Assembly: GCF_000763945.1 (NCBI RefSeq)
Contig: NZ_JQFJ01000004.1
Coordinates: forward strand, 1 to 64,000
Reading direction: 5' to 3'
Origin: Sphingopyxis sp. MWB1
GTDB lineage: Bacteria > Pseudomonadota > Alphaproteobacteria > Sphingomonadales > Sphingomonadaceae
Length of the DNA stretch: 64,000 bases
Of this stretch, positions 38,641 to 48,852 are shown piece after piece. Position 1 is the first letter of the stretch. Each line of letters opens with the position of its first letter. The translations under genes and the position numbers were made by a program. The notes under the pieces are model-generated. The model was given only the letters and a program-made list of their open reading frames with translations, ran no database searches and had not been told where the DNA came from.

Positions 38641-39468
38641 TCAGGCGTCGCTCTGGCGTTCGGTTTCCGCTGCCGCTTCGGCAGGGACCTGTTCATCTTC
38701 GGTCACCGGGGCGGCTTCGGTCAGCGCGGCTTCCGCAACCGGCTCAACCGCTGCACCCAGGTCTTCGCCGCGATCCGCACGGGCCTGCTGGCCGCCACGG
38801 GTGGCCGCCTGGGCCACGGCTTCGCAGTAAAGGCGAATGGCGCGCGCCGCGTCGTCATTGGCCGGAACCGGGAAAGCAATGCCGTCGGGCGAGACGTTCG
38901 AATCGAGGATGGCGACGACGGGGATGCCAAGAACATTGGCTTCCTTGATCGCAAGCTCTTCCTTGTTCGCGTCGATCACGAACATCACGTCAGGAATGCC
39001 GCCCATGTCGCGGATGCCGCCCAGGCTGAGTTCCAGCTTGTCGCGTTCGCGCGTCTTGTTGAGCACTTCCTTTTTGGTGAGGCCCGAGGTGTCGCCCGAA
39101 AGCTGCTCTTCGAGCGTCTTGAGACGCTTGATCGAGTTCGAGATCGTCTTCCAGTTGGTGAGCATGCCGCCCAGCCAGCGGTGGTTGACGAAATGCTGGC
39201 CCGAAGCACGCGCCGCATCAGCGATCGGCCCCTGCGCCTGACGCTTGGTGCCGACGAACAGCACCTTGCCGCCCGCAGCCGAAGTCGACGCGATAAAGTC
39301 GAGCGCGCGCGCGAACAGCGGCACGGTCTGCGACAGGTCGAGGATGTGGATGCCGTTGCGCGCGCCGAAGATATACGGCTTCATGCGCGGGTTCCAACGG
39401 TGGGTCTGGTGGCCGAAGTGCGCGCCGGCCTCAATAAGATTCTGCATCGTGACGACAGGTGCCGCCAT
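38641..39468 (-). CDS. rpsB: 30S ribosomal protein S2
   Basis: Small-subunit ribosomal protein, 275 residues. Signatures are [43 protein letters not shown] and [19 protein letters not shown]. The C-terminus (about 235-275) carries an Ala/Glu-rich acidic extension typical of alphaproteobacterial S2. The start is the ATG at 39468, preceded by AAGGAGAAAG. It is the first gene of the minus-strand cluster that runs to fabZ. Confidence 0.97.
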   Translation of the reverse strand: MAAPVVTMQNLIEAGAHFGHQTHRWNPRMKPYIFGARNGIHILDLSQTVPLFARALDFIASTSAAGGKVLFVGTKRQAQGPIADAARASGQHFVNHRWLGGMLTNWKTISNSIKRLKTLEEQLSGDTSGLTKKEVLNKTRERDKLELSLGGIRDMGGIPDVMFVIDANKEELAIKEANVLGIPVVAILDSNVSPDGIAFPVPANDDAARAIRLYCEAVAQAATRGGQQARADRGEDLGAAVEPVAEAALTEAAPVTEDEQVPAEAAAETERQSDA

Positions 39469-39790
39469 AGTCTTTCTCCTTCCGGTTGATCCTCTGGAAG
39501 GCAAGAACCTGGCTCATCCGTTCAAGAATCGCCGGGCACCGGTATGTGCGCCTTCCATGTGGAATGCGCGCGCCGTTACCGGGGTTGAACACGAAAAGCA
39601 AGAGGACAGCGACATCCCACCAATCCCCGCCGCCGCCATCGACATCTCAGTCTGTCGACAGAAAACACCATTTCACCGCAAATTATTTGAGAACAAAAAG
39701 GGAACATGGAACATTCCCCTTTAGAAATCGTCGGCACCCTGCCGCTCAGGAAAACGGGTTTCGCACAGAAATGCCGAAAGGACAAATTTG
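39469..39790. other. Divergent promoter region rpsB / small membrane-protein gene
   Basis: About 320 bases. Features seen: the palindrome TCTGTCGACAGA (39651-39662) and a LexA box (39691-39705). The rest presumably holds the rpsB promoter and 5' leader. No further gene is supported. Confidence 0.6.
39691..39705 (+). promoter_or_regulatory. Candidate LexA (SOS) box
   Basis: GAACAAAAAGGGAAC fits GAAC-N7-GAAC (GTTC-N7-GTTC on the other strand), the LexA box established for alphaproteobacteria. It overlaps a plausible -35 element (TTGAGA, 39687-39692) and lies 85 bases upstream of the ATG of the small membrane protein, a repressing position for that plus-strand gene. Confidence 0.75.
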
Positions 39791-40045
39791 ATGCTGCAGA
39801 TTGCCATCGCTCTCCTTTTCACGCTTGCAGGCGGCGGGGCGGTCATGGTCATTTTAGCCATGCTCGCTTCAAATGCCGCACCCATCTGGTCCTCATTAAT
39901 AGGCGAAGGGGCGTTCCCGGCTTATCGCACGCCCCAAAGCGGGCTTGCTCCCAACTCCCTGCCCCCGCGGCGCGCGCCCTCAAACCGCCGCAGCCCGCAA
40001 GCCAAGAAAGCGCTACCGGCTGCCGTACTTAATTGCGCCGCCTGA
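39791..40045 (+). CDS. Small membrane protein, putatively SOS-controlled
   Basis: An 84-residue hypothetical protein with one strongly hydrophobic N-terminal segment (LQIAIALLFTLAGGGAVMVI and on to residue 28), then ASNAAPIWSSLIGEG and a basic, Pro-rich tail ending in a Cys-Ala-Ala. No family is recognised. The ATG at 39791 follows GAAAGGACA. A consensus LexA box lies upstream. By analogy with SidA of Caulobacter, a short inner-membrane SOS product that inhibits division, a role in DNA-damage response is possible, but there is no sequence similarity that I can claim. Its 3' end overlaps the convergent pssA gene by 17 bases. Confidence 0.6.
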   Translation: MLQIAIALLFTLAGGGAVMVILAMLASNAAPIWSSLIGEGAFPAYRTPQSGLAPNSLPPRRAPSNRRSPQAKKALPAAVLNCAA

Positions 40046-40802
40046 CCTTTGCATAGCTGGCGACGCCAAAAGGCAGTAACGCCACATAAACAGCACAGAC
40101 AACCAGCAACGTTAGCCAGGGGACGGTCATCAAGGCGGCGCCCAGCAAGCCGATGCCCGCTAACGCGAACAACCGCCAGGACCGGCGCAGACGAATGGAT
40201 GACCAGCTATAGGTCGGCAAGGCGGAGATCATCAGCATCGCCACCGCCAGCGCCCATGGCATCACAATATACCATTGGCGAAACACTTCATTTCCCGTGA
40301 CCAGCCAGCAGTAAATGGGCACGAAGGCTAGGCCGGCTCCGGCAGGCGCAGGAATGCCCGTCATAAAACCCGCTGATTTATGCGGCTGAAATTCCGCGTC
40401 CATGCGCGAGTTAAACCGCGCGAGGCGCAAGGCGCAGCATACCGCGAGAGCCAGTGCAGCGGTCCAGCCGAATTTCGGCGCAAATTGCAGGGACCAGAGA
40501 AACAGGACCATCGCCGGCGCCACGCCAAAGGCAATCACGTCGGACAGTGAATCCAGTTCAGCGCCGAAACGGCTTTGCGCGCGCAAAAGCCGGGCGATGC
40601 GTCCATCCATGCCGTCAAGCACGCCTGCAAAAATGATGGCGGCCAACGCCTTTTCCCATTCCTCGCCAATCGCGAAACGAACTCCGGTCAAGCCAAAGCA
40701 TAGCGCCAATGCTGTAATTGCATTAGGCGCAAACGCTCGCAGCGGCATACCGCCGATACGGCGCGCTTCGTCCTGCACACGGTCTTCGCCAGACGCTCCC
40801 AC
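40029..40802 (-). CDS. pssA: CDP-diacylglycerol-serine O-phosphatidyltransferase
   Basis: Integral membrane enzyme that makes phosphatidylserine from CDP-diacylglycerol and serine. The 257-residue protein has the CDP-alcohol phosphotransferase motif DGMDGRIAR, then G-x3-D-x3-D in FGAELDSLSD, and several hydrophobic helices. It is the long, membrane-embedded type. Translation starts at GTG 40802, overlapping the psd stop codon (TAGTG). The product of this enzyme is the substrate of the adjoining Psd, so the pair makes phosphatidylethanolamine. Confidence 0.94.
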   Translation of the reverse strand: MGASGEDRVQDEARRIGGMPLRAFAPNAITALALCFGLTGVRFAIGEEWEKALAAIIFAGVLDGMDGRIARLLRAQSRFGAELDSLSDVIAFGVAPAMVLFLWSLQFAPKFGWTAALALAVCCALRLARFNSRMDAEFQPHKSAGFMTGIPAPAGAGLAFVPIYCWLVTGNEVFRQWYIVMPWALAVAMLMISALPTYSWSSIRLRRSWRLFALAGIGLLGAALMTVPWLTLLVVCAVYVALLPFGVASYAKVRRRN

Positions 40803-41536
40803 TATTGAGCGACCCCGTCCATCGTCTCCGCCACGCCGATCCGCGCGATAATCGTTTCGCCCGCCAAGGCTCGCTGGCCCAGCAACACTTGCGGCGTGGT
40901 GCCGGCAGGCAGATAAACGTCGACGCGGCTCCCAAAGCGTATCAGGCCAACACGTTGCCCCGTGCTCACATCCTGCCCCATGCTAACAAAGGGGAGAATG
41001 CGCCTGGCCACCAGCCCGGCAATCTGGGTGAAGCCGATCCGCACTCCGTCCGCGCGCTCGACGACAAAATGCTGCCGCTCATTCTCCTCGCTCGCCTTGT
41101 CGAGGTCGGCATTGACGAACTTTCCGGGAATATAGGCTATTTTCCGCAAGGTCCCGGCAATCGGCGTGCGATTGATATGAACGTCAAACACACTCATAAA
41201 AATGGACACCCGCAACATCGGCCCCTCACCCAGCCCTTCCGCGCCAGCAATTTCAGGCGGCGGCGGCACTTCGGCGATCTGCGTCACCAAACCATCGGCC
41301 GGAGAGATAACCAAGTCCGGGCTCGTTGGCGTCACCCGCACCGGGTCGCGAAAAAAGGAGCAGACCCAGGCAGTCACGCCCGCCATCAGCCAGCCGACAA
41401 TCTCCCAGCCCAAAAGCCAGAAACAAAGGGTGACGATCGCCGCGATCAGCGCAAATTTGCGCCCTTCGGGATGAATCGAAGGCCAGCGCCATTTAATACC
41501 GCCGCCCGGTCGATTGGATGAAATGCTATTCGACAT
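40802..41536 (-). CDS. psd: Phosphatidylserine decarboxylase, short form
   Basis: Pyruvoyl-dependent decarboxylase that makes phosphatidylethanolamine. The 244-residue precursor is the short Psd form found in alphaproteobacteria. Self-cleavage occurs at G202-S203 in [11 protein letters not shown], which gives the pyruvoyl group. SPADG and [12 protein letters not shown] are also family motifs. A membrane anchor lies at about 28-60. The start is the ATG at 41536 ([10 protein letters not shown]); the 38-codon upstream extension is rejected. It is coupled to pssA by an overlapping stop/start. Confidence 0.95.
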   Translation of the reverse strand: MSNSISSNRPGGGIKWRWPSIHPEGRKFALIAAIVTLCFWLLGWEIVGWLMAGVTAWVCSFFRDPVRVTPTSPDLVISPADGLVTQIAEVPPPPEIAGAEGLGEGPMLRVSIFMSVFDVHINRTPIAGTLRKIAYIPGKFVNADLDKASEENERQHFVVERADGVRIGFTQIAGLVARRILPFVSMGQDVSTGQRVGLIRFGSRVDVYLPAGTTPQVLLGQRALAGETIIARIGVAETMDGVAQ

Positions 41537-41746
41537 GAGCGCCGTTATAAAGCGTGATGGGCGACTGACAATCGAATATGGCGCGTAAATGAAGGCTGGA
41601 GGCTCCCGCAGGGCCAACGGCCTTGCCCGCCCTTCCCCCGTGAACGCCAAACATGCAATAGGTCGGCGCCACCAGGGCGGTTGATCAATCGCGCCGCATT
41701 GCCTAAGGCCCGCTCAACTCAACTCCCCGCAGGAAAAGGCACGAAC

Positions 41747-42961
41747 ATGGGCAAGATCAAGGTAGTAAACCCGGTCGTCGAACTCGACGGCGATGAAATG
41801 ACCCGGATCATCTGGCAATGGATCCGCGAACGCCTGATCCAACCCTATCTCGACATCGACCTTCATTATTACGACCTCGGCATCGAGGAGCGCGACCGCA
41901 CCGACGACAAGATCACGGTCGATGCCGCCAATGCGATCAAAAAATATGGCGTCGGCGTCAAATGCGCCACGATCACTCCCGACGAAGCGCGGGTCGAGGA
42001 GTTCGGCCTCAAGAAAATGTGGAAGTCGCCGAACGGCACGATCCGCAACATCCTCGGCGGCGTTGTGTTCCGCGAACCCATCGTGATTAAAAATGTCCCA
42101 CGGCTTGTCCCCGGCTGGACCGACCCCATCGTCGTGGGCCGTCATGCCTTTGGCGACCAGTATCGCGCGACCGACTTCCGCGTTCCCGGTCCCGGCAAGC
42201 TGCGCCTGGTGTTCGAAGGCGAAAATGGCGAAACGATCGACGAGGAAGTGTTCCAGTTCCCCTCCTCGGGCGTCGCCATGGCGATGTATAATCTCGACGA
42301 TTCGATCCGCGACTTTGCGCGCGCTAGCATGAATTATGGCCTTGCGCGCCAGTGGCCGGTTTATCTGTCGACCAAGAACACGATCATGAAAGCCTATGAC
42401 GGGCGCTTCAAGGACCTGTTCGAGGAAGTGTTCGAACAGGAATTCAAGGCCAAGTTCGAAGCCGCCGGCATCACCTATGAGCACCGCCTGATCGACGATA
42501 TGGTCGCCTCCGCGCTCAAGTGGAGCGGCAAGTTCGTCTGGGCCTGCAAAAATTACGATGGCGACGTCCAGTCGGATACGGTCGCACAGGGCTTCGGCTC
42601 GCTCGGCCTGATGACCAGCGTGCTGATGACCCCCGATGGCCAGACGGTCGAATCCGAAGCTGCGCACGGCACCGTCACGCGCCACTATCGCATGCACCAG
42701 CAGGGTAAGGCGACGTCGACCAACCCGATCGCATCGATCTTCGCCTGGACCGGCGGACTCAAGCATCGCGGCAAGCTCGACGGCACGCCTGAAGTAACCA
42801 AATTTGCCGAAACACTGGAGCAGGTTTGCGTCAAGACGGTCGAAAGCGGCAAGATGACCAAAGACCTTGCGCTGTTGATCGGCCCCGATCAGAATTGGCT
42901 GACCACCGAAGGCTTCTTCGAAGCCATTGCCGAAAATCTAGACAAGACGATGGGTGCCTGA
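41747..42961 (+). CDS. icd: NADP-dependent isocitrate dehydrogenase
   Basis: TCA-cycle enzyme converting isocitrate to 2-oxoglutarate with NADP+. The 404-residue protein is the eukaryote-like homodimeric subfamily II IDH ([20 protein letters not shown] at the N-terminus), not the E. coli type. Substrate-binding residues lie in [13 protein letters not shown] and in [15 protein letters not shown] sequence ([12 protein letters not shown]). The start is the ATG at 41747, preceded by AGGAAAAGG; 22 codons upstream in frame are rejected. It is divergent from psd and probably monocistronic. Confidence 0.96.
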   Translation: MGKIKVVNPVVELDGDEMTRIIWQWIRERLIQPYLDIDLHYYDLGIEERDRTDDKITVDAANAIKKYGVGVKCATITPDEARVEEFGLKKMWKSPNGTIRNILGGVVFREPIVIKNVPRLVPGWTDPIVVGRHAFGDQYRATDFRVPGPGKLRLVFEGENGETIDEEVFQFPSSGVAMAMYNLDDSIRDFARASMNYGLARQWPVYLSTKNTIMKAYDGRFKDLFEEVFEQEFKAKFEAAGITYEHRLIDDMVASALKWSGKFVWACKNYDGDVQSDTVAQGFGSLGLMTSVLMTPDGQTVESEAAHGTVTRHYRMHQQGKATSTNPIASIFAWTGGLKHRGKLDGTPEVTKFAETLEQVCVKTVESGKMTKDLALLIGPDQNWLTTEGFFEAIAENLDKTMGA

Positions 42962-43031
42962 CACCTAATTAAATCAATTTGATTGAGATTAAGCGGTAGC
43001 CAAGGCACGCGCCTCTGCCTAAGACCATCGC

Positions 43032-44819
43032 ATGGTGATGGAAACAACGGCGGACGGTGCGAGCCTTGGTAACGCGCTTATTGTATTGGGCGCGGCAGGA
43101 ATTGTAATTCCTGCCTTTGCGCGTTTTCGCATCACACCGGTGATCGGCTTCATTCTCGTGGGCCTGCTCGTCGGCCCTTCCGGCCTGGGGTCCCTCGCGG
43201 ACGAATACCCCTGGCTCCAGCATGTCACCATCGAATCTGCCGACGACATCGCGCTCTTTGGCGAATTCGGGATCATCCTCCTGCTCTTCTCCATTGGGCT
43301 GGAGCTGTCCTTCCGTCGCTTGTGGCAACTGCGGCGCCTTGTTTTCGGGGTGGGCGCTGCGGAACTTCTTTTCAGCGGGCTTATCTTGGGCGGCGCCCTT
43401 TACATGCTGGGTTCGCTCTCCACGCCCGCAGCTATCGGGCTCGGTGTGGCCCTGGCGCTTTCTTCGACCGCTCTGGTTCTTCCCATAGCGGGCACCAAAT
43501 CTGCGGTGGGGCGCGCTTCCTTCTCAATGCTGCTGTTCGAAGATCTGGCAATTGTCCCGATCATCTTCATTCTCGGCGCCTTTGCACCCAATCCGGCAGG
43601 GAACAACACCGAATTGCTCCTGACCACCTTATGGCAAGGCATGCTGGTGGTCGCGATTCTGGCTGTTGCCGGCTGGTTTCTGCTGCCGCGCATTTTCTCG
43701 CAGGCCGCACGCGCCAAAGACCCCGAACTTTTTCTCGCCGCAAGTCTGTTGGTGGTCATTGTAGCGGCGCTGGCGACAGCCGCGGTAGGGCTCTCCCCTA
43801 TTGTTGGTGCGCTTTTGGCCGGTCTCATGATTGCCGAAACCGAATATCATGGAGAAGTCGAAGCCATTACCGCGCCCTTCAAGGGGCTGGCGCTCGGCGT
43901 TTTCCTGATCAGTGTCGGCATGGGCCTCAACCTGGAAACCATCGCCCGGCAATGGCCCTTGCTTGCAGCAGCGGTCATCGGGGTGGTGGCGATCAAAGCC
44001 ACGGTTACTGCACTTTTGCTACGCTTTTCGGGCGCTCGACGCGGCACAGCCGCAGAGGTTGGTCTGCTCATGGCCAGCCCTTCTGAAACAACACTCATTG
44101 TTCTGGCCGCCGCCCTTCATGCTCAGCTCATTACGCGGAACACCGCCGAATTCTGGCAGCTGGTTACGGCGATCGGCCTTACCATCACCCCCCTCCTCGC
44201 AAGGGTGGGGCATGATATTTCCCGGCGTATTGAAATGGGGAGCGCCGATGCCGAAGAAGATGTCGACCCCAGCAATCGCACCATCATTGTCGGCTTCGGC
44301 CGCGTAGGACGCACCGTGGTCGAACTGCTCAAAAAGCACGAGCGCCCCTATATCGCACTCGACGCCGATATCGATACGGTGGCGTCGGCACGGCGCGAGG
44401 GCCTCGCCATTCGCTTTGCCGATGTCGCACGTCCCAACAGCCTCGCCAAGCTGGGGATCGAGCAAGCGGACGCCATCGTTCTCACGATGGACGACCCCGT
44501 GCAACAACTTCGCATGACACGCATGCTGCGACAGAAATATCCCGATCTCCCCATTATCTGCCGCGCCCGCGATGCCGATCACGCCGCGGAACTTTATCGT
44601 TCGGGTGCGACCGACGCCGTGCCGGAAACCCTCGAAAGCTCTTTGCAACTCGCCGAGGCGGTGCTCATCGATCTGGGCGTGCCCATGGGGCCGGTGGTCG
44701 CATCCATTCATGATATCCGGGCCAAAATGCGGCAGGATATCATGACCAAAGGCGAACTGGAGCGCGAGCCACGTATCCAGCGCGTCCGCATGGCGGGGCT
44801 GATGGACGACAAAAGATAG
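43032..44819 (+). CDS. CPA2-family cation:proton antiporter with TrkA-N domain
   Basis: A KefB/KefC-like monovalent cation:proton antiporter of 595 residues. About 12 membrane helices (roughly 15-395) include FLLFSIGLELSF-type sequence (ILLLFSIGLELS), LALSSTALVLP and LLFEDLAIVP, which carry the conserved acidic pairs of the CPA2 family. A cytoplasmic RCK/TrkA-N domain follows (about 415-535, GFGRVGRTVVELL). K+ is the likely ion, but Na+ is possible. The start is the ATG at 43032; ATG 43038 is an alternative. It is convergent with the M16 protease gene, whose stop is about 20 bases away. Confidence 0.92.
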   Translation: MVMETTADGASLGNALIVLGAAGIVIPAFARFRITPVIGFILVGLLVGPSGLGSLADEYPWLQHVTIESADDIALFGEFGIILLLFSIGLELSFRRLWQLRRLVFGVGAAELLFSGLILGGALYMLGSLSTPAAIGLGVALALSSTALVLPIAGTKSAVGRASFSMLLFEDLAIVPIIFILGAFAPNPAGNNTELLLTTLWQGMLVVAILAVAGWFLLPRIFSQAARAKDPELFLAASLLVVIVAALATAAVGLSPIVGALLAGLMIAETEYHGEVEAITAPFKGLALGVFLISVGMGLNLETIARQWPLLAAAVIGVVAIKATVTALLLRFSGARRGTAAEVGLLMASPSETTLIVLAAALHAQLITRNTAEFWQLVTAIGLTITPLLARVGHDISRRIEMGSADAEEDVDPSNRTIIVGFGRVGRTVVELLKKHERPYIALDADIDTVASARREGLAIRFADVARPNSLAKLGIEQADAIVLTMDDPVQQLRMTRMLRQKYPDLPIICRARDADHAAELYRSGATDAVPETLESSLQLAEAVLIDLGVPMGPVVASIHDIRAKMRQDIMTKGELEREPRIQRVRMAGLMDDKR

Positions 44820-44841
44820 GCGTTAGCAGGATTGGCAGGGG

Positions 44842-47841
44842 TTAGCGTGTTCCGCTGCTGGCCCCTGCGCCACCCGTCACACCGCGCGACGCCTGCGATG
44901 TGTGCCCGCCCTCTCCCTCGTCCAGCGTGGCGGCTTCGGCCAAAGTCATGCCGTGCGGCAGCAAGGCGAGCGACCATCGCCGGTCATCCCGCAGATATTG
45001 GCGCGCGAGCCGTTGAATGTCCGTCGCATCAATCGCGGCCATATCCGTCTGGATCGACAAGGCATTGGCTATGATGCGGGGATCGCGCGTGGCCCCTTCG
45101 AGCAGGAACATCCAATAGACATTGCCCGTGGCAGCCCGCGCGACCTGTTCCCGAATAGGCGTGAGATTGCGGGCTAATTCGTCCGCGCTTACGGGCCGCG
45201 CCACTAGGTCAGCGGCAATCGCATCGGCAATCTCGTAAAAACGCCCTATATCTCCGGGCGCAAGCAGACTGCCGACGAGCAAATAACCGCCATTCGACCC
45301 GAAAGCCGTCGGCCAATGGCTTTCGACCACGGGTCCATAAGAGGCTCCCTGTTCGGCGCGCAGACGATCGAACAGCCGATCATTGAAAATTGCGGCAAGC
45401 ACCTCCATGGCCCGCGCGTCGCGTGGATCGTCAACCCCTGCTCCGGCAGGCCACGCCGTAAGCGCCGCGGCCTGCCCGCCGTCGCCGCGATGATAGGCGA
45501 TCATGGGCTGCGAATTGGGTGTTGCAAAAGCGACATTGTGGCCGCTCGGCGGGGCGAGCGCAGGCCGCGGCGGCAAAGCTCCCAATGTTTCAGCCAATAT
45601 CTTGCGATAATCCACCGATTGCAGGTCACCGAATATCTGGACCTCGACCGGGCCGCTTGCAAGGCGGGGTTCCCAGAATTTCCGAAAGCTGTCGGGAGTG
45701 AGCGCTTCCATCTCGGCACGTTCGGGCGGCGCCCAGCGGCGATCCCCGCCGGTCAACCAACCCTGCAAATGGCGTTCCAGCACGGCGTTGGGCGTTGCGT
45801 CATTAAGATCATAGCCGGTCAGGAAACCGATCCGCAGCCGTTCCACAGGGGCGGCATCCCATCGCGGATGCGAGAGTTTAGCCGCCATCAGCCGAAGCTG
45901 GTCGGCAACATCCGCTGTGCTGCTCTCCGCTGAAAGCTCAAAGGCATCGTCGTCAATGGCGAACACCAGCTGAAGCTGACGGCCATTGGTGATCTGATCG
46001 ATCTCATTCTGGCCCCACGGCCCTAATCCACTGGCTATCAAGGCATAATCGCCAGTCCACAGGAGATTGGGAGCATCGGCGGCCACGCTGCGCCGACCAC
46101 TGCCAAAGCGCAGATTCACCCGAACCTTGCCCGGCTCCACCCGATTGTCCGATACAAGCGCGGTGACACCATTGGCAAATTCCAGCCGTTCAGCACCCAG
46201 CCCCGCGATGATCGACGCCTCAACCACCTTCCCAGCCGGCCCGGGCGAAGGAAGCTGCGAAAAATCGACGTCCGCCGCCGCCAGGCGTTCGTTGCGAATC
46301 TCAATCGGGGCATTGAGCGCGGCTCGCAGCATCGCCTCTCCACCGGGCAAGGGTTCCGGCGTGGTCAGAATAGCGCGCGTCACCGGGGCATTGAAAATCG
46401 CACGACTGACCTCCAGCATTTTTTCTGGCGTGGCAGCGAGGCGTATGTCCCGGAACAAGTCCACCTGTCCCTGGGGGCTGGTGACGACTTCATTTATGTC
46501 AACGGCCCGCACCAGGTCATCGGCCAATCGCGCGCCAGGTTCGTTACGGGCATTCTCCAATTCCTTGCGAAGAAAGGCCTCAATTTCATTCGCCTCCCGG
46601 TCAATATCGGCCTGAGAGGGCGGCGTTTCTATGGCATCGGCGATCACACCGCGCACATCGGCCAGTGCCTCGCGCCAGTCGCCTAGGGGAACGATCTGGG
46701 CCAGGGTTATATCGGCGCTTCGGCTGAGATATTCCTGGGTTATGCTCGCAACCAAATAGCTGCCACCCGTGCGCGCCCTGTTTTCCAGACGGCGATTGAT
46801 GAGGGCCTGAGCAAGATATTCGAGATAAAGCCTCTGGGTATTTGCGATGGTGTCCACCCTTTTCTTCCAGGGACGGATCTTGGCCAGTGCCAGCGTGGCG
46901 GGCTGGCCGGGCTCGACCACCAGCTTTGCAACCGGCGCGTCGGGCACGGGCGCGCCAAAATCTGGCGTGGGCGCTGGCGCGCCTTCGCCGCGCCAACCGC
47001 CATAATGTTTGGCAATCAGCTGCGCGAACTCCTGCGGATCGCCGTCCCCGACCACGACGATCAACGCACGCTCCGGCCGATACCAGCGCCGATGAAAAGC
47101 CCCGACACTGGTCGCATCGGCGCTTGCCAGCGATGCGCTGGTTCCTATCGGGGATCGATCACCCAAAAGCTGCCCTGCAAAAAAATGAGCGTTCGTTGCA
47201 TCAGCAATGCGCTTTTGAGGGCCACTCGATTCGCGCAATTCGGCAAGAACTACCGCCCGCTCCGCCGTCACGGCTTGCGGCGTGATACGCGGCTCCTTGA
47301 TCATGCCCGCGAGCAATTTCATGCTGTCATCGAGCGAAGCGGCAGTGACGCTGGGCAGATCAAGCTGATAGACAGTTTGGGTCGGCGTCGTCTGGGCATT
47401 GGAGTCGCTGCCAAAGCTGACCCCGAAGCGCTGCCAGATGCGCTTGGCCTCCCCGTCCGGGATATGAACCGAGCTGCGGAAGCTCAGATGTTCGAGAAGA
47501 TGGGCATAGCCCCGTTCATTCTCCTTTTCGAAAAGCGAGCCGACATCCATTCGCACCCGGATCGACACCTGCCCTGGCGGCACCCCATTGTTGCGGACAG
47601 CATAGCGCACGCCGTTGGGCAGCGTCCCGAAATGCCACGCTGGGTCGCGCGGGATATCGGACCCGCGATAGAGCCAGTCGGACGTGGCGCTATCTGCCGC
47701 TGCGGCGACACGCGGCTCGCGCGCTGAGGCCGACGCAGGCAAGAGCAGCCCAAGGGCTGTGACCAACGCTAATATCACGGCCGAGAGAGCGATAGGCGAG
47801 GCTGGCTTGGTAGAGCCGGGCGCGATCAAATGATTCATCAC
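44842..47841 (-). CDS. Exported M16-family zinc metalloprotease
   Basis: Large pitrilysin/insulinase-type peptidase of 999 residues made of two M16 repeats in one chain. A signal peptide (about 1-40, ending ASASA) points to the periplasm. The inverted zinc motif HLLEH (H114, E117, H118) lies in the N-terminal half, with the third ligand in the downstream ERAVVLAELRE segment. The C-terminal half is the non-catalytic partner. The family degrades peptides; the substrate is not known. The start is the ATG at 47841, next to a second ATG. It is divergent from the nitrilase gene. Confidence 0.92.
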   Translation of the reverse strand: MMNHLIAPGSTKPASPIALSAVILALVTALGLLLPASASAREPRVAAAADSATSDWLYRGSDIPRDPAWHFGTLPNGVRYAVRNNGVPPGQVSIRVRMDVGSLFEKENERGYAHLLEHLSFRSSVHIPDGEAKRIWQRFGVSFGSDSNAQTTPTQTVYQLDLPSVTAASLDDSMKLLAGMIKEPRITPQAVTAERAVVLAELRESSGPQKRIADATNAHFFAGQLLGDRSPIGTSASLASADATSVGAFHRRWYRPERALIVVVGDGDPQEFAQLIAKHYGGWRGEGAPAPTPDFGAPVPDAPVAKLVVEPGQPATLALAKIRPWKKRVDTIANTQRLYLEYLAQALINRRLENRARTGGSYLVASITQEYLSRSADITLAQIVPLGDWREALADVRGVIADAIETPPSQADIDREANEIEAFLRKELENARNEPGARLADDLVRAVDINEVVTSPQGQVDLFRDIRLAATPEKMLEVSRAIFNAPVTRAILTTPEPLPGGEAMLRAALNAPIEIRNERLAAADVDFSQLPSPGPAGKVVEASIIAGLGAERLEFANGVTALVSDNRVEPGKVRVNLRFGSGRRSVAADAPNLLWTGDYALIASGLGPWGQNEIDQITNGRQLQLVFAIDDDAFELSAESSTADVADQLRLMAAKLSHPRWDAAPVERLRIGFLTGYDLNDATPNAVLERHLQGWLTGGDRRWAPPERAEMEALTPDSFRKFWEPRLASGPVEVQIFGDLQSVDYRKILAETLGALPPRPALAPPSGHNVAFATPNSQPMIAYHRGDGGQAAALTAWPAGAGVDDPRDARAMEVLAAIFNDRLFDRLRAEQGASYGPVVESHWPTAFGSNGGYLLVGSLLAPGDIGRFYEIADAIAADLVARPVSADELARNLTPIREQVARAATGNVYWMFLLEGATRDPRIIANALSIQTDMAAIDATDIQRLARQYLRDDRRWSLALLPHGMTLAEAATLDEGEGGHTSQASRGVTGGAGASSGTR

Positions 47842-47924
47842 CTGTCCTTATCGCGATCCAAGCTTGCTGACCACTGAACTGCACCGCCCTTGAGGCTTTG
47901 CATAACCCGGTATAGCGAGGGGTC

Positions 47925-48791
47925 ATGACCACAGCGCAGAAAAGAAGCGACGTGCCACATGCGGCGCTGATTCAAATGACGAGCGGAATCGACCCCCAGC
48001 GCAATCTGGCGACAATTGAGGAAGCCTTGGGCGAAGCCGCGGCCCAAGGTGCCGCTATGGCCTTCTTGCCCGAAATGTCGGTTCTGCTCGACCGGGATCG
48101 CGAACGATCAAGCCACCATATCAGCTTGGAAAGCGGCGAAGCTTGGCTCCGCGCCATGCAAGATTTTGCCCGTCGCCATGGCATATGGCTACATACTGGA
48201 TCAAAGCCGCTCCTTGCCTCCGACGGAAGGCGGCGCCTCAACCGCAGCCATGTCATCGCCGCCGACGGCAGCCTCCGTGCGCATTATGATAAGATCCATA
48301 TGTTCGATGTCGATCTGCCGACGGGCGAAAAATGGGTCGAATCGGCTGCGTTTCTGGGAGGGGAACAGATTTGCGTGGTCGACACGCCGCTGGGTCGGCT
48401 GGGCCTGAGCATCTGTTTCGATGTGCGCTTTCCCGAATTATATCGCCGCCTGGTGGAAGAGGGTGCTGAGTTGCTGGCGGTTCCCGCCGCCTTCACTGTC
48501 CCCACCGGAGAAGCGCATTGGCATATTCTGCTCCGCGCCCGCGCCATCGAGACGGGCTGCCATATCCTCGCCACGGCGCAGGAGGGGCAGCATGAGGATG
48601 GCCGCGCCACCTATGGACATAGCATCGCTATAAATCCTTGGGGAAGCATACTCATGGAAATCGAAGGTGGAGAAAGCGATGAGAAAGATTATCGCTTGGC
48701 GCTTGTTCCAATCGACCCCGTTGCCACCAAGAAAGCGCGCACCGCCATTCCGCTAAGTCGCTCTCGCGCTGCTCGAAACATCACGCTTTGA
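47925..48791 (+). CDS. Carbon-nitrogen hydrolase (Nit1-like amidase)
   Basis: Nitrilase-superfamily amidase of 288 residues with the Glu-Lys-Cys triad E50 (FLPEM), K123 (YDKIHMFDVDL) and C164 (SICFDVRFPELYR). The YDKIHMFDVDL and ICFDVRFPELYR wording matches the Nit1/NitFhit branch, whose best known activity is repair of deaminated glutathione; omega-amidase is the alternative. The start is the ATG at 47925. It lies 83 bases from the divergent M16 gene and is followed by a hairpin shared with the small exported protein gene. Confidence 0.9.
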   Translation: MTTAQKRSDVPHAALIQMTSGIDPQRNLATIEEALGEAAAQGAAMAFLPEMSVLLDRDRERSSHHISLESGEAWLRAMQDFARRHGIWLHTGSKPLLASDGRRRLNRSHVIAADGSLRAHYDKIHMFDVDLPTGEKWVESAAFLGGEQICVVDTPLGRLGLSICFDVRFPELYRRLVEEGAELLAVPAAFTVPTGEAHWHILLRARAIETGCHILATAQEGQHEDGRATYGHSIAINPWGSILMEIEGGESDEKDYRLALVPIDPVATKKARTAIPLSRSRAARNITL

Positions 48792-48800
48792 CCAAAAGAA

Positions 48801-48827
48801 AAGGGCCCCGGAATATCCGGAGCCCTT
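48801..48827 (-). terminator. Terminator between convergent genes
   Basis: AAGGGCTCCGGA, TAT, TCCGGGGCCCTT followed by TTCTTTT on the minus strand. It lies 26 bases past the stop of the small exported-protein gene and 9 bases past the amidase stop, so it can serve both; the T-rich side favours the minus strand. Confidence 0.8.
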
Positions 48828-48852
48828 CTCTAAACTATCAATCGACAGCCTA

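Noticed and set aside
41681..41746. Upstream start for isocitrate dehydrogenase
   Set aside because: It would add 22 residues without similarity. The ATG at 41747 has AGGAAAAGG at normal spacing and begins the conserved N-terminus.
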